64,000 nt of DNA from UBA8079 sp049601915 (GTDB lineage: Bacteria; Pseudomonadota; Alphaproteobacteria; UBA6615). A program made the translations under genes and the position numbers. The notes under the pieces are model-generated. The model worked only from the letters and a program-made list of their open reading frames with translations. It was not told the origin of the DNA and did no database searches. The stretch is from NCBI GenBank assembly GCA_049601915.1, contig JBMYRB010000002.1, positions 248,001 to 312,000 on the forward strand. The letters are read 5' to 3'. This document shows positions 9,099 through 16,910 of this stretch, piece by piece (within the stretch, counting starts at the first letter, position 1; the number at the start of each line of letters is the position of its first letter).

Positions 9099-10204
9099 TC
9101 GCGAAACGCCGCACCCAGCCGCGTCACATGCCCCATCTTGCGACCCGCACGGGTCTCGGTCTTGCCGTAGAGATGCAGGCGTGCCTGCGGGTCCTTGATC
9201 TCGTCGCGCCATGTCTCGACGTCGTCCCCGATCAGGTTCTTCATCACCGCGTCGCAACGCCGGGTCGGGTCGCCCAAGGGCAGGCCGCAGATAGCGCGTA
9301 CGAGCTGCTCATACTGGCTGGTGCGCCCGGCATCGATGCTCCAGTGGCCCGAATTATGGGGCCGCGGGGCGACCTCGTTGACCAGCACGTCGCCGCTTGC
9401 AGTCACGAACATCTCGACGGCCAGCAGGCCCACCACGCCGAGGCCGTCACCGAGTCTGATCGCGATGTCGCACGCCTTGTCCGCGACATCGTCGGGGATG
9501 GGGGCGGGCACGATGGTCTTGTCGAGGATGTGGTTGCAGTGGCGATTCTCGACCGGGACGAAGGCGGCCGTTTGGCCACCCGGGCTGCGGGCGACGATGA
9601 CCGAGATCTCCAGCTCGAAATCGACGAAGCGTTCCAGGATGCCGCCCTCGGTGTCGGGCCCCGCACCGCTGTCGGCCCATGCCGTGTTGGTGTCGGTGGC
9701 CGCATCGATCCCGACCTGGCCCTTGCCGTCATAGCCGAAGCGGACGGTCTTGAGAACGGCGGGTGTGCCGATGTCGGCGATGGCCACGGCCAGTTCGGCG
9801 ACGTCTGCGACGGCGCGGAAGGGCGCGGTGGCGATGCCCAGCTCGTTGGCGAAGGTCTTCTCCCGCAGACGGTTCTGGGCCACAGCCTGGACCGACGGCG
9901 CGGGGTGCACGGGCACGTGGTTCGCGATGCGCTCCAGGGTAGCGATGGGCACATTCTCGAATTCGAGGGTGGCGACGTCGATCTCGGCCGCGAACGCGTC
10001 CAGCGCGGCGGTGTCGTCGAAGGCGGCCAGGGTCGTCTCGGTCGCGATCTGGGCGGCAGGTTCGTCAGCGCTCTGGCAATAGATGTGGCAGCGATAGCCG
10101 AGATTGGCCGCCGCCAGGGCGGTCATGCGGCCGAGCTGGCCGCCGCCGAGAATACCGATCGTGGCGCCCGGCGGGATCGGGGTGCCGGTGTCTTGATCGG
10201 GCAT
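9095..10204 (-). CDS. purK: N5-carboxyaminoimidazole ribonucleotide synthase
   Basis: An ATP-grasp enzyme of 369 aa that converts AIR, bicarbonate and ATP to N5-CAIR in purine synthesis. The N-terminal nucleotide-like motif GILGGGQLGRM (13-23) and the C-terminal metal-binding region VNEVAPRPHNSGHW are both present. It lies four bases downstream of purE and overlaps the MFS gene by four bases, forming a purE-purK-MFS operon. Confidence 0.95.
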   Translation of the reverse strand: MPDQDTGTPIPPGATIGILGGGQLGRMTALAAANLGYRCHIYCQSADEPAAQIATETTLAAFDDTAALDAFAAEIDVATLEFENVPIATLERIANHVPVHPAPSVQAVAQNRLREKTFANELGIATAPFRAVADVAELAVAIADIGTPAVLKTVRFGYDGKGQVGIDAATDTNTAWADSGAGPDTEGGILERFVDFELEISVIVARSPGGQTAAFVPVENRHCNHILDKTIVPAPIPDDVADKACDIAIRLGDGLGVVGLLAVEMFVTASGDVLVNEVAPRPHNSGHWSIDAGRTSQYEQLVRAICGLPLGDPTRRCDAVMKNLIGDDVETWRDEIKDPQARLHLYGKTETRAGRKMGHVTRLGAAFRE

Positions 10205-10208
10205 GATC

Positions 10209-10703
10209 TCAGGAATCGCCGGTCGGGGCGTCGGCCACCGCGTCTGTCTGGTTTGCGCGCCAGGAGTCGAGGGCGCGCGCTACATCGTCGTCCTCGAGAG
10301 AGATCACGGACGCGGCCAGCAATGCGGCATTGATCGCGCCGGCGCGGCCGATCGCGAGCGTGCCCACCGCTACACCGGCGGGCATCTGGACGATCGACAA
10401 AAGGCTGTCCATGCCGGAAAGAGCCTTGCTTTCAACCGGTACGCCGAAGACAGGCAGGCTGGTCATCGCGGCGGTCATGCCGGGCAAATGGGCGGCCCCG
10501 CCCGCACCCGCAATGATCACCTTCAAGCCGCGCTTGCGCGCCTGCTTGGCATAGGCGGACATGCGGTCGGGCGTGCGATGGGCGGAGACAATCTTGACCT
10601 CATGGGCAACCCCGAGACCCTCGAGGGTGTCGGCAGCGTGGTGCATGGTCTCCCAGTCGGACTGGCTTCCCATGATGATTCCGACTACCGGCGCATCGGC
10701 CAT
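10209..10703 (-). CDS. purE: N5-carboxyaminoimidazole ribonucleotide mutase
   Basis: The 164-residue class I PurE moves the carboxyl group of N5-CAIR to C4. The active-site loops are visible as MGSQSDW (11-17), SAHRTP (40-45) and GGAAHLPGM (68-76). The ATG at 10703 has a strong Shine-Dalgarno AAGGAGAT. It is the first gene of purE-purK-MFS, behind the promoter at 10744-10771. Confidence 0.96.
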   Translation of the reverse strand: MADAPVVGIIMGSQSDWETMHHAADTLEGLGVAHEVKIVSAHRTPDRMSAYAKQARKRGLKVIIAGAGGAAHLPGMTAAMTSLPVFGVPVESKALSGMDSLLSIVQMPAGVAVGTLAIGRAGAINAALLAASVISLEDDDVARALDSWRANQTDAVADAPTGDS

Positions 10704-10743
10704 ATGTATCTCCTTAGGGGGCTTGGGGCCCGGAAAGGCGGGG

Positions 10744-10771
10744 ATTATAGGAGCGCTGACCGGTGTGGCAA
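10744..10771 (-). promoter_or_regulatory. Candidate sigma70 promoter for purE operon
   Basis: On the minus strand TTGCCA (10771-10766) and a perfect TATAAT (10749-10744) are separated by 16 bases. The predicted start site is about 35 bases upstream of the purE ATG. No purine riboswitch-like structure fits in the short leader. Confidence 0.6.
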
Positions 10772-10897
10772 GCGCGGCGATGAATTCGGTGTGATCCTGG
10801 CGCAGGCTTCACCCGAGGTCGCGGCGTAGAAGACGGCCTCTCTGTCGGCGCTGATCGCAGCCACGCCACTCGTTTGGGAGGGCTGCGCGATCGCCGA

Positions 10898-11167
10898 CTA
10901 GGCGATAATGTCGGGCAGCAGCTCGAACGGCTGGGTATCGGTGATGCGTTCAATCACGTCATCGAGATCGCGGTGCTCGCTCTGCAGTTCGCTCAGGCGG
11001 ACGCGCAGGGCTTTCTGATCCGATGGGATGTCGTTCGACAAATTCGGTGTCCGGTTCTGGTTGGATCGCTGTCGATAAGTATAACAGTCCGGGTCTGCTT
11101 GATAGCGCTCGTACTTGTTCTCCACAATCGGGGTCGGTAAGAGATTGCATGAATCCTTCCCAACCAA
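10898..11167 (-). CDS. YdcH/DUF465-like small protein, apparently missing its middle
   Basis: The C-terminal half carries the first DUF465/YdcH helix (LSELQSEHRDLDDVIERI) and ends in LPDIIA, a tail I associate with this family. The usual second helix, with a KKRKLxLKD-type block, is absent: only about 12 residues separate the first helix from the tail. The upstream part of the frame is not recognisable. TTG at 11167 gives 89 aa; another TTG at 11041 gives about 47 aa. It is divergent from an intact relative at 11240. It could be a natural short form or the product of an in-frame deletion. Start uncertain. Confidence 0.45.
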   Translation of the reverse strand: MVGKDSCNLLPTPIVENKYERYQADPDCYTYRQRSNQNRTPNLSNDIPSDQKALRVRLSELQSEHRDLDDVIERITDTQPFELLPDIIA

Positions 11168-11239
11168 ATGTGAATCAGCCTAGCATTTGACGGTGATCTT
11201 TTGGATAAGCCCCAGCTCTTGAACAAGGAGACACGTCAC

Positions 11240-11407
11240 GTGACGATGGATGTCAGGATTGAGAATCTGAAGCGCAGGCACGCTACCCTGGACGAAGAGA
11301 TCGGAGGCGAAAATCAGCGCCCCATTCCTGATCAGGCAACGATTTCGGAACTGAAGAAAGAAAAGCTCAAACTGAAAGACGCCATCACGAGCCTTCAGAA
11401 AACCTGA
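11240..11407 (+). CDS. YdcH-family (DUF465) small protein
   Basis: A 55-residue helical hairpin protein. It has both family helices: RIENLKRRHATLDEEI and the charged ELKKEKLKLKDAITSL block. GTG at 11240 is chosen because AAGGAG at 11225-11230 lies nine bases upstream; ATG at 11246 is the alternative. The function of the family is unknown. A bidirectional terminator follows at 11444-11467. Confidence 0.75.
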   Translation: MTMDVRIENLKRRHATLDEEIGGENQRPIPDQATISELKKEKLKLKDAITSLQKT

Positions 11408-11443
11408 CCCGGTTTCAGCCTCGTAGGAATGTGCAGAAAATAA

Positions 11444-11475
11444 AAGGCGGCTCGAAAGAGCCGCCTTTGTTGTTT
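11444..11475. terminator. Bidirectional intrinsic terminator
   Basis: A perfect 10-bp stem (AAGGCGGCTC / GAGCCGCCTT, 11444-11453 with 11458-11467) and a GAAA tetraloop. It is followed by TGTTGTTT on the plus strand and preceded by AAAATA, which gives a T-rich tail on the minus strand. It separates the convergent YdcH-like and acyl-CoA ligase genes. Confidence 0.88.
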
Positions 11476-11491
11476 CGGGGGCTGCACCCGG

Positions 11492-13123
11492 TTATTCGGC
11501 TGCAAGCGCGACCGCCTGGTCGCGGAGCTTGAACTTCTGAATCTTGCCGGTGGATGTTTTCGGCAGCGGCCCGAACACCACATATCGCGGGCATTTGAAA
11601 CTGGCGAGGTTGTCCCGGCAATGCTGGATGATCTCTTCCTCCGTGGCCTCAACGCCGGGCTTGAGCTCGATGAAGGCACAGGGCGTTTCGCCCCATTTTT
11701 CATCAGGCCGGGCGACGACGCCTACGGCCGCAACGGCGGGATGCTTGTAGAGCGTGTCCTCGACCTCGATGGAAGAGATGTTTTCGCCGCCGGAGATGAT
11801 GATGTCCTTCGAGCGATCCTTGAGCTCGACATAGCCGTCGGCATGCCAGACACCGAGGTCGCCGGTGTGGAACCAGCCGCCGGCGAAGGCCTCGCCGGTT
11901 GCCTTGGGGTTCTTGAGATAGCCCTTCATCGTCACGTTGCCGCGGGTGAAGACCTCGCCCATGGTCTCGCCGTCCTGCGGTACGGGAACCAGTGTTTCGG
12001 GGTCTGCGACCATCATGTCTTCCAGCACTTCATAGGGTACGCCCTGGCGCGATTGCAGGCGCGCACGTTCCTCGAGGGGAAGATCATCCCACTCGTCTTG
12101 CCAGGCGCAGATGATGGCCGGGCCGTAGATCTCGGTCAGCCCGTAGACATGGGTGACGTTGATGCCTTCCTCGGACATGGCCGCCAGAACGGCGGCTGGG
12201 GGCGGTGCCGCGGCGGTCATGAATTCGACCTGTTGATCGAAGGGGCGACGATCCTCGTCGGTCGCGTTGACGATCATCTGCATGACGATCGGCGCGCCGC
12301 ATAGATGGGTGATGCCCTTGGATGCGATCGCCTCGTAAATCGACGCGGAGTTCACGTTACGCAGGCAGACATTGGTGCCGGCCACGGCGGTAACGCCCCA
12401 GGTGAAGCACCAGCCGTTGCAGTGGAACATGGGCAGGGTCCACAAATAGACCGGGCCGCCCGTCGCCCCCCAGGTGAAGACATTGCCGACTGCGTTCAGG
12501 TAGGCGCCGCGATGATGGAACACCACGCCCTTGGGGTTGCCGGTGGTGCCGGAGGTGTAGTTGAGCGCGATGGCATCCCACTCGTCATCGGGCAGCGACC
12601 ATTCGAAGTCAGGATCGCCGGTCGCGATGAACGCCTCATAGTCCATCTCGCCAAGTTTCTCGCCGCCCGGGCCTTCGGGGTCGTCGATGTCGATGACGAT
12701 CGGGTCGACCTCGGCCAGTTCGAGCGCCTCCTTGATGACCGGTGCGAACTCGGTGTCCGTCAGAAGTACCTTCGCCTCGCCATGGTCCAGGATGAATGCG
12801 ATGGCCTTCGCGTCGAGCCGGTAGTTCAGCGCGTTGATGACGCCGCGGGTCATCGGCACCCCGAAATGGGCCTCCAGCATCGGCGGCGTATTGGGTGACA
12901 TGATCGCGACGCAATCGCCGACGCCGATGCCGCGCTTGCTGAGCGCGGAGGCGAGCTGCCGGGAACGCGCGTAGAATTCGGCATAGGTATAGCTGGTCTC
13001 GCCATGCACAACGGCCGCACGGTTTGGATAGACCGTTGCGGAGCGTCGGATGAAACTCAACGGCGAGAGCGCGTTGTAGTTTGCGGCATTCTTGTCCAGG
13101 TCGGTTTCGAAATGATTGGCCAT
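11492..13123 (-). CDS. Acyl-CoA synthetase (AMP-forming, fatty-acid/3-methylmercaptopropionate-CoA ligase type)
   Basis: An ANL-superfamily ligase of 543 aa that activates a carboxylic acid with ATP and CoA. The P-loop-like motif YTSGTTGNPKGV is near residue 190, the adenylate-binding YGLTE is near 330, the hinge GWFHTGDLG is near 420, and the C-terminal catalytic lysine lies in STGKIQKF. The N-terminus and spacing resemble the AlkK/DmdB branch, so medium-chain fatty acids or 3-methylmercaptopropionate are possible substrates. ATG 13123 is preceded by GGAGGAAAG, which rules out the upstream TTG at 13135. A palindrome at 13167-13182 may be an operator. Confidence 0.9.
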   Translation of the reverse strand: MANHFETDLDKNAANYNALSPLSFIRRSATVYPNRAAVVHGETSYTYAEFYARSRQLASALSKRGIGVGDCVAIMSPNTPPMLEAHFGVPMTRGVINALNYRLDAKAIAFILDHGEAKVLLTDTEFAPVIKEALELAEVDPIVIDIDDPEGPGGEKLGEMDYEAFIATGDPDFEWSLPDDEWDAIALNYTSGTTGNPKGVVFHHRGAYLNAVGNVFTWGATGGPVYLWTLPMFHCNGWCFTWGVTAVAGTNVCLRNVNSASIYEAIASKGITHLCGAPIVMQMIVNATDEDRRPFDQQVEFMTAAAPPPAAVLAAMSEEGINVTHVYGLTEIYGPAIICAWQDEWDDLPLEERARLQSRQGVPYEVLEDMMVADPETLVPVPQDGETMGEVFTRGNVTMKGYLKNPKATGEAFAGGWFHTGDLGVWHADGYVELKDRSKDIIISGGENISSIEVEDTLYKHPAVAAVGVVARPDEKWGETPCAFIELKPGVEATEEEIIQHCRDNLASFKCPRYVVFGPLPKTSTGKIQKFKLRDQAVALAAE

Positions 13124-13166
13124 GCTTTCCTCCAAGCGTCCGTTGACCGGCGCTCGTGTTTAAATC

Positions 13167-13182
13167 GTTAGTGAACTCTAAC
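13167..13182. promoter_or_regulatory. Candidate operator palindrome upstream of acyl-CoA ligase
   Basis: GTTAGTGAACTCTAAC is a 16-bp imperfect palindrome with six of eight half-site positions symmetric. It is centred about 52 bases upstream of the ligase ATG and just beyond the DUF1192 stop. Its size and symmetry suit a TetR- or MarR-type repressor of fatty-acid genes; no such regulator is in the window. Confidence 0.35.
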
Positions 13183-13189
13183 GCCTGAC

Positions 13190-13387
13190 CTAGCTTTTGA
13201 AGAGCGCGTCGGCGTCACCGCGCAAGGATTCTCGGCTGGCAATTTCAGCCTCAGCGCGCACGATCTCCTGCTTGGCATGCTCGATATAGGCTTTCAACTC
13301 CTCAATCGACAGCGCTTCGATCTTCATCTCGCTGAAATCGCCCGGGTGCCCTTGAAATGTCGGTTCCAAATCATCGTCCGCATTCAT
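13190..13387 (-). CDS. DUF1192 family protein
   Basis: A 65-residue helical protein with the DUF1192 pattern: LSIEELKAYIEHAKQEI, then a glutamate-rich coiled segment and the tail DADALFK. ATG 13387 is preceded by GGGAGGCG. Its function is unknown. Such genes are common beside NAD(P)H:quinone oxidoreductases in alphaproteobacteria, as here, where that gene is divergent. Confidence 0.8.
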   Translation of the reverse strand: MNADDDLEPTFQGHPGDFSEMKIEALSIEELKAYIEHAKQEIVRAEAEIASRESLRGDADALFKS

Positions 13388-13508
13388 GCTCGCCTCCCTG
13401 CCGTTGCCGCCTGTCCGCATTGCGGCTAGTCGTTGTACATCAAGTTTGACGCGCCTAGATTGCGCCCGCAACCATCAGAACGAATGAGACCTGAAACGGA
13501 GGGTGACC

Positions 13509-14522
13509 ATGGCGTTGCCGGAGACAATGCGAGCGATAGAGATTTCCGAGCCCGGCGAGCCGGAGGTCTTGAAGCCCACCGATCGCCCCGTGCCGGAGCC
13601 GGGCGATGACGAGGTGTTGATCCGTGTCGTCGCGGCTGGCGTGAATCGGCCCGATGTGGCCCAACGCAAGGGGCTCTATCCGCCGCCTCCAGGTGCGTCG
13701 GATCTGCCGGGGCTCGAAGTGTCCGGTGAAATCGTCACGTCAGGCGCCGCGGCCGGCGATTGGAAAGTGGGAGATAAAGTCTGCGCACTGGTCTCCGGCG
13801 GCGGTTATGCCGAGTATGTGGCGGTCCCCGGTGCGCAAACCCTGCCAGTGCCCGAAGGTCTCGATATGGTGCAAGCGGCCGGCGTGCCCGAGACGTTCTT
13901 CACGGTATGGACGAATGTCTTCGATCGGGCCGGGTTTGCAGCCGGTGAGCGTTTCCTTGTGCATGGTGGCTCCAGCGGTATCGGCACCACGGCGATCCAG
14001 CTTTGCAAGGCATTCGGCGCCGAGGCGATTTACACCACGGTCGGCACGGCCGAAAAGGCCGAGTTCTGCGAGACTCTCGGTGCGACGAAGGCCATCAACT
14101 ACAAGACCGAGGCCTTTGACGAGGTCATCGCGACACTCACGGCCGACAGCAAGGGCGGCAAGGGTGTCGATGTGATCCTGGACATGGTGGGTGGTGACTA
14201 CACCCCCCGGAATATCGCCTCGCTGCGGCCCGACGGGCGAATCGTACAGATCGCCTTGATGGGGGGTGCCAAGACGGAGGTCAATCTTGCGAAGATCATG
14301 ATGAACCGGTTGATCTTGACCGGTTCGACCCTGCGGCCGCAATCCGCCGCGACCAAGGCCGGAATCGCGGCGTCACTGCGCGAGAAAGTCTGGCCCAAGT
14401 TCGCGGCGGGTGAACTCGCACCCGTTATTCATGCGACATTTCCGCTGGATGATGCGCCTGCGGCCCATGCGTTGATGGAGACCAGCACCCATATCGGCAA
14501 GATCATCCTCGAATTGTCGTAA
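13509..14522 (+). CDS. NAD(P)H-quinone oxidoreductase, zeta-crystallin/PIG3-like
   Basis: A medium-chain dehydrogenase/reductase of 337 aa without the catalytic zinc cysteines, as expected for quinone reductases. The nucleotide-binding loop is VHGGSSGIGTTAIQL (about 154-168). It begins with the substrate-domain pattern VxAAGVNRPDVxQRxGxYPPPPGASDLPGLE. ATG 13509 is spaced six bases from GGAGG; a GTG at 13503 overlaps that ribosome site. Its substrate is probably a quinone or enone, but this is not readable from the sequence. Confidence 0.88.
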   Translation: MALPETMRAIEISEPGEPEVLKPTDRPVPEPGDDEVLIRVVAAGVNRPDVAQRKGLYPPPPGASDLPGLEVSGEIVTSGAAAGDWKVGDKVCALVSGGGYAEYVAVPGAQTLPVPEGLDMVQAAGVPETFFTVWTNVFDRAGFAAGERFLVHGGSSGIGTTAIQLCKAFGAEAIYTTVGTAEKAEFCETLGATKAINYKTEAFDEVIATLTADSKGGKGVDVILDMVGGDYTPRNIASLRPDGRIVQIALMGGAKTEVNLAKIMMNRLILTGSTLRPQSAATKAGIAASLREKVWPKFAAGELAPVIHATFPLDDAPAAHALMETSTHIGKIILELS

Positions 14523-14541
14523 CGAGAATGTTCGGTGTTCT

Positions 14542-14570
14542 TTGCATTTCGGCGTATCGCCGCATATATA
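14542..14570 (+). promoter_or_regulatory. Candidate sigma70 promoter for trcR
   Basis: TTGCAT (14542-14547) and TATATA (14565-14570) have a 17-base spacer. Transcription would begin near 14577, about 70 bases before the trcR start. Confidence 0.55.
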
Positions 14571-14649
14571 GTGGCGCAACCCCCACAGGGATGACGAATT
14601 GGCCCGGTTCTGACGCGCACAGTGCGAACGACCGGCGAAAGGAGATTTT

Positions 14650-15303
14650 ATGGCACCTCCGTTGATGCCGAAGGCCACGGCGGTTTGGCTTGTAGAGAAT
14701 ACGTCGCTGTCGTTCGCGCAGATCGCGGACTTTACCGGTATGCACCAACTCGAGATTCAGGGCATCGCCGATGGTGAAGTCGGGGTCGGCATGCGAGGGC
14801 TCGATCCCGTTGCGAACGGTCAGGTCGAGTGGTCCGAGATCGAACGTTGCCAGGCCGATCCGGCGGCGCGTCTTGTGCTTCAGGAATCGGACAACCCGGC
14901 ACCGGTCAAACGGACCAAAGGCCCGCGTTATGTTCCGGTGTCGAAGCGCCAGGATAAGCCCGATGGGATCGCCTATCTGGTGCGCTACTACCCCGAACTC
15001 AGCGATGCACAGATTGGCAAGCTGATCGGCACCACCAAGCCCACGATCACGGCCATTCGCGACCGCACCCACTGGAATTCTTCTCAAATTCAGCCGCGCG
15101 ATCCCGTGACCATCGGCCTGTGCCGCCAGATCGATCTCGACGAGGCGATCGAGAAGGGCCGCAAGGCGGGCCGTGCCCCGGCCGCCGACGATCGCCGTCC
15201 GATCAGCGCGGATTTGATCCCCGAAGAAGAGCCCGCACAGAGCCGAATTCCCGACTGGATGGCCGACGTGCGTATCGGCGGGAACAATCAGGGCGATGAC
15301 TAA
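14650..15303 (+). CDS. trcR: Cell cycle transcriptional regulator TrcR (DUF1013)
   Basis: A 217-residue DUF1013 protein, a family nearly restricted to alphaproteobacteria. It has the N-terminal block MPKATAVWLVENTSLSFAQIADFTGMHQ and a second helix-turn-helix-like repeat around residues 95-135 (AYLVRYYPELSDAQIGKLIGT...TITAIRDRTHW). The family is annotated as cell-cycle regulators in Caulobacter-type bacteria. The gene is monocistronic: a good promoter lies at 14542-14570, AAAGGAG is ahead of ATG 14650, and a strong terminator is at 15334. Assignment is by family pattern; regulated targets are unknown. Confidence 0.88.
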   Translation: MAPPLMPKATAVWLVENTSLSFAQIADFTGMHQLEIQGIADGEVGVGMRGLDPVANGQVEWSEIERCQADPAARLVLQESDNPAPVKRTKGPRYVPVSKRQDKPDGIAYLVRYYPELSDAQIGKLIGTTKPTITAIRDRTHWNSSQIQPRDPVTIGLCRQIDLDEAIEKGRKAGRAPAADDRRPISADLIPEEEPAQSRIPDWMADVRIGGNNQGDD

Positions 15304-15333
15304 GTCCCTGATAAATAATAGTTAGTGTGAATG

Positions 15334-15360
15334 CGGGGTCCGTTTCGGGCCCCGTTTTTC
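15334..15360 (+). terminator. Intrinsic terminator of trcR
   Basis: A GC-rich hairpin (CGGGGTCC pairing with GGGCCCCG, loop GTTTC) followed by TTTTTCGTTTT, 30 bases after the trcR stop. Confidence 0.85.
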
Positions 15361-15440
15361 GTTTTCGCGTGCCGCGTTAACCAGTCCTTAGACTTTATCG
15401 GCGATTTTGGGTTTGATGGCTCCTCCCATAGACCATCTTT

Positions 15441-15464
15441 GGATCTTCCCTAGATCCTCTTTTT
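15441..15464 (+). terminator. T-tailed hairpin in the trcR-metY gap (first of two)
   Basis: A perfect GGATCT/AGATCC stem (15441-15446 with 15452-15457) with a TCCCT loop and the tail TCTTTTT. It sits beyond the trcR terminator and 132 bases ahead of the metY ATG, so it may end a short untranslated RNA or act as an attenuator. Confidence 0.55.
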
Positions 15465-15485
15465 GCCTCGCTGTTTGACTTCGAG

Positions 15486-15521
15486 CCGCTTCGGAACCTC
15501 CTTCCGGAGCGGTTTTCTTTT
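15486..15521 (+). terminator. T-tailed hairpin in the trcR-metY gap (second of two)
   Basis: A 10-bp stem, CCGCTTCGGA (15486-15495) with TCCGGAGCGG (15503-15512) with one wobble, loop ACCTCCT, then TTTTCTTTT. It is the last hairpin before metY, 75 bases ahead of the ATG, and looks like a complete intrinsic terminator in the metY leader or the end of a small RNA. Confidence 0.65.
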
Positions 15522-15595
15522 GTCGGTCCGGTTCAAGCCTGGGCCTGGTTGGGATAAGTTTCGCCGCGCATTCCCATCGCTGCCGGACAAGCCCC

Positions 15596-16900
15596 ATGAT
15601 CGATCCCAAGCATCTGAAGTTCGCGACCCTCAGCCTGCATGCAGGACAGCATCCCGACCCGGTAACCGGCGCGCGTGCCGCGCCGATTTACCAGTCGACC
15701 TCCTATGTGTTCCCGGATGTCGAATATGCGGCAAGCCTGTTTAATCTCGAACGTGCCGGACATATCTATTCGCGCATATCGAACCCCACGGTAGCGGTGT
15801 TCGAGGAACGCATGGCTGCACTCGAGGGTGGTGTTGGCGCGATTGCCACGGCCAGTGGGCAGGCGGCTATGAGCCTCGCGGTGATGACCCTTATGGGGGT
15901 AGGCGGGCATATCGTCGCCTCGCGGAATATTTACGGTGGCACTCACAATCTGTTCGTTCACACGCTGCCGCGGTTCGGGATTACCACCACATTCGTTGAC
16001 CCGCGCGACCCCGATGCGTTCAAGGCGGCCATTCGTGACGAGACGTGCCTGATCTTCGCCGAAACGATCGGCAATCCGGGCCTCGAGGTTCTCGATATAG
16101 CGGCGGTTGCTGCGGTGGCCCATGACGCCGGCCTGCCGCTGCTGGTGGATGCGACCTTCTCGACACCCGCATTGCTCCACCCGTTCGAGCACGGGGCCGA
16201 TCTGATCATGCACTCGGCCACCAAATGGATCGGTGGGCATGGCGTCGCGATCGGTGGCGTGTTGATTGATGGCGGCAGATTCGACTGGGAAGGCTCGGGC
16301 AAGTTCCCGAGCATGACCGAACCCTATGAGGGGTATCACGGGCTGGATTTTGCTGAGGAATTCGGACCCGCCGCCTTCATCATGCGTGCGCGCGCCGAGG
16401 GATTGCGAGACTTCGGCGCATGCATGGCGCCGCAGACAGCGTTCTATCTTCTGCAGGGTCTCGAGACCCTCCCGATCCGCATGGCCCAACATGTCGCGAA
16501 CGCACAGGCCGCGGCCGAGTTTCTCAGCGCTGCGGACGAGGTCGCGTGGGTTACGTATCCGGGTCTTGAGAGCCACCCCGACCATGCGCTGGCCGAGACG
16601 TTGTTGCCTGACGGCGCGGGTGCCATCGTGACCTTCGGTGTGAAACCCGGCACGGAGGGGCCGCGGCGCGCGGGTGCGAAATTCATCGAGGCGCTGGAGC
16701 TGTTCTCCCATCTGGCGAATGTGGGCGACGCGAAGTCGCTGGTGATTCACCCGGCGAGCACGACCCATCAGCAGATGAGCGCGGCAGACCTCGAGGCCGC
16801 CGGCGTGGGTGAAGAAATGGTGCGCCTGGCCATCGGACTCGAGGACCCGGGCGACATCGTCGCGGATTTGAAGCAGGCGCTTCGCGCCTCGCAGAAATAG
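15596..16900 (+). CDS. metY: O-acetylhomoserine aminocarboxypropyltransferase (OAH sulfhydrylase)
   Basis: A 434-residue PLP enzyme of the Cys/Met metabolism family that makes homocysteine from O-acetylhomoserine and sulfide. The PLP lysine is K210 in HSATKWIGGHG. The length and the insert around residues 225-260 (DWEGSGKFP...PYEGYHG) fit MetY rather than the shorter cystathionine gamma-synthase or MetZ (about 390 aa). It starts a run with an alpha/beta hydrolase (10-base gap) and a thioesterase. The leader holds two terminator-like hairpins, but no SAM riboswitch signature that I can recognise. Confidence 0.9.
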   Translation: MIDPKHLKFATLSLHAGQHPDPVTGARAAPIYQSTSYVFPDVEYAASLFNLERAGHIYSRISNPTVAVFEERMAALEGGVGAIATASGQAAMSLAVMTLMGVGGHIVASRNIYGGTHNLFVHTLPRFGITTTFVDPRDPDAFKAAIRDETCLIFAETIGNPGLEVLDIAAVAAVAHDAGLPLLVDATFSTPALLHPFEHGADLIMHSATKWIGGHGVAIGGVLIDGGRFDWEGSGKFPSMTEPYEGYHGLDFAEEFGPAAFIMRARAEGLRDFGACMAPQTAFYLLQGLETLPIRMAQHVANAQAAAEFLSAADEVAWVTYPGLESHPDHALAETLLPDGAGAIVTFGVKPGTEGPRRAGAKFIEALELFSHLANVGDAKSLVIHPASTTHQQMSAADLEAAGVGEEMVRLAIGLEDPGDIVADLKQALRASQK

Positions 16901-16910
16901 GAGGGCCGTC

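Noticed and set aside
15360..15595. SAM-type riboswitch ahead of metY
   Set aside because: I looked for the recognisable core of SAM-I, SAM-II and SAM/SAH elements and did not find one; only T-tailed hairpins are clear.
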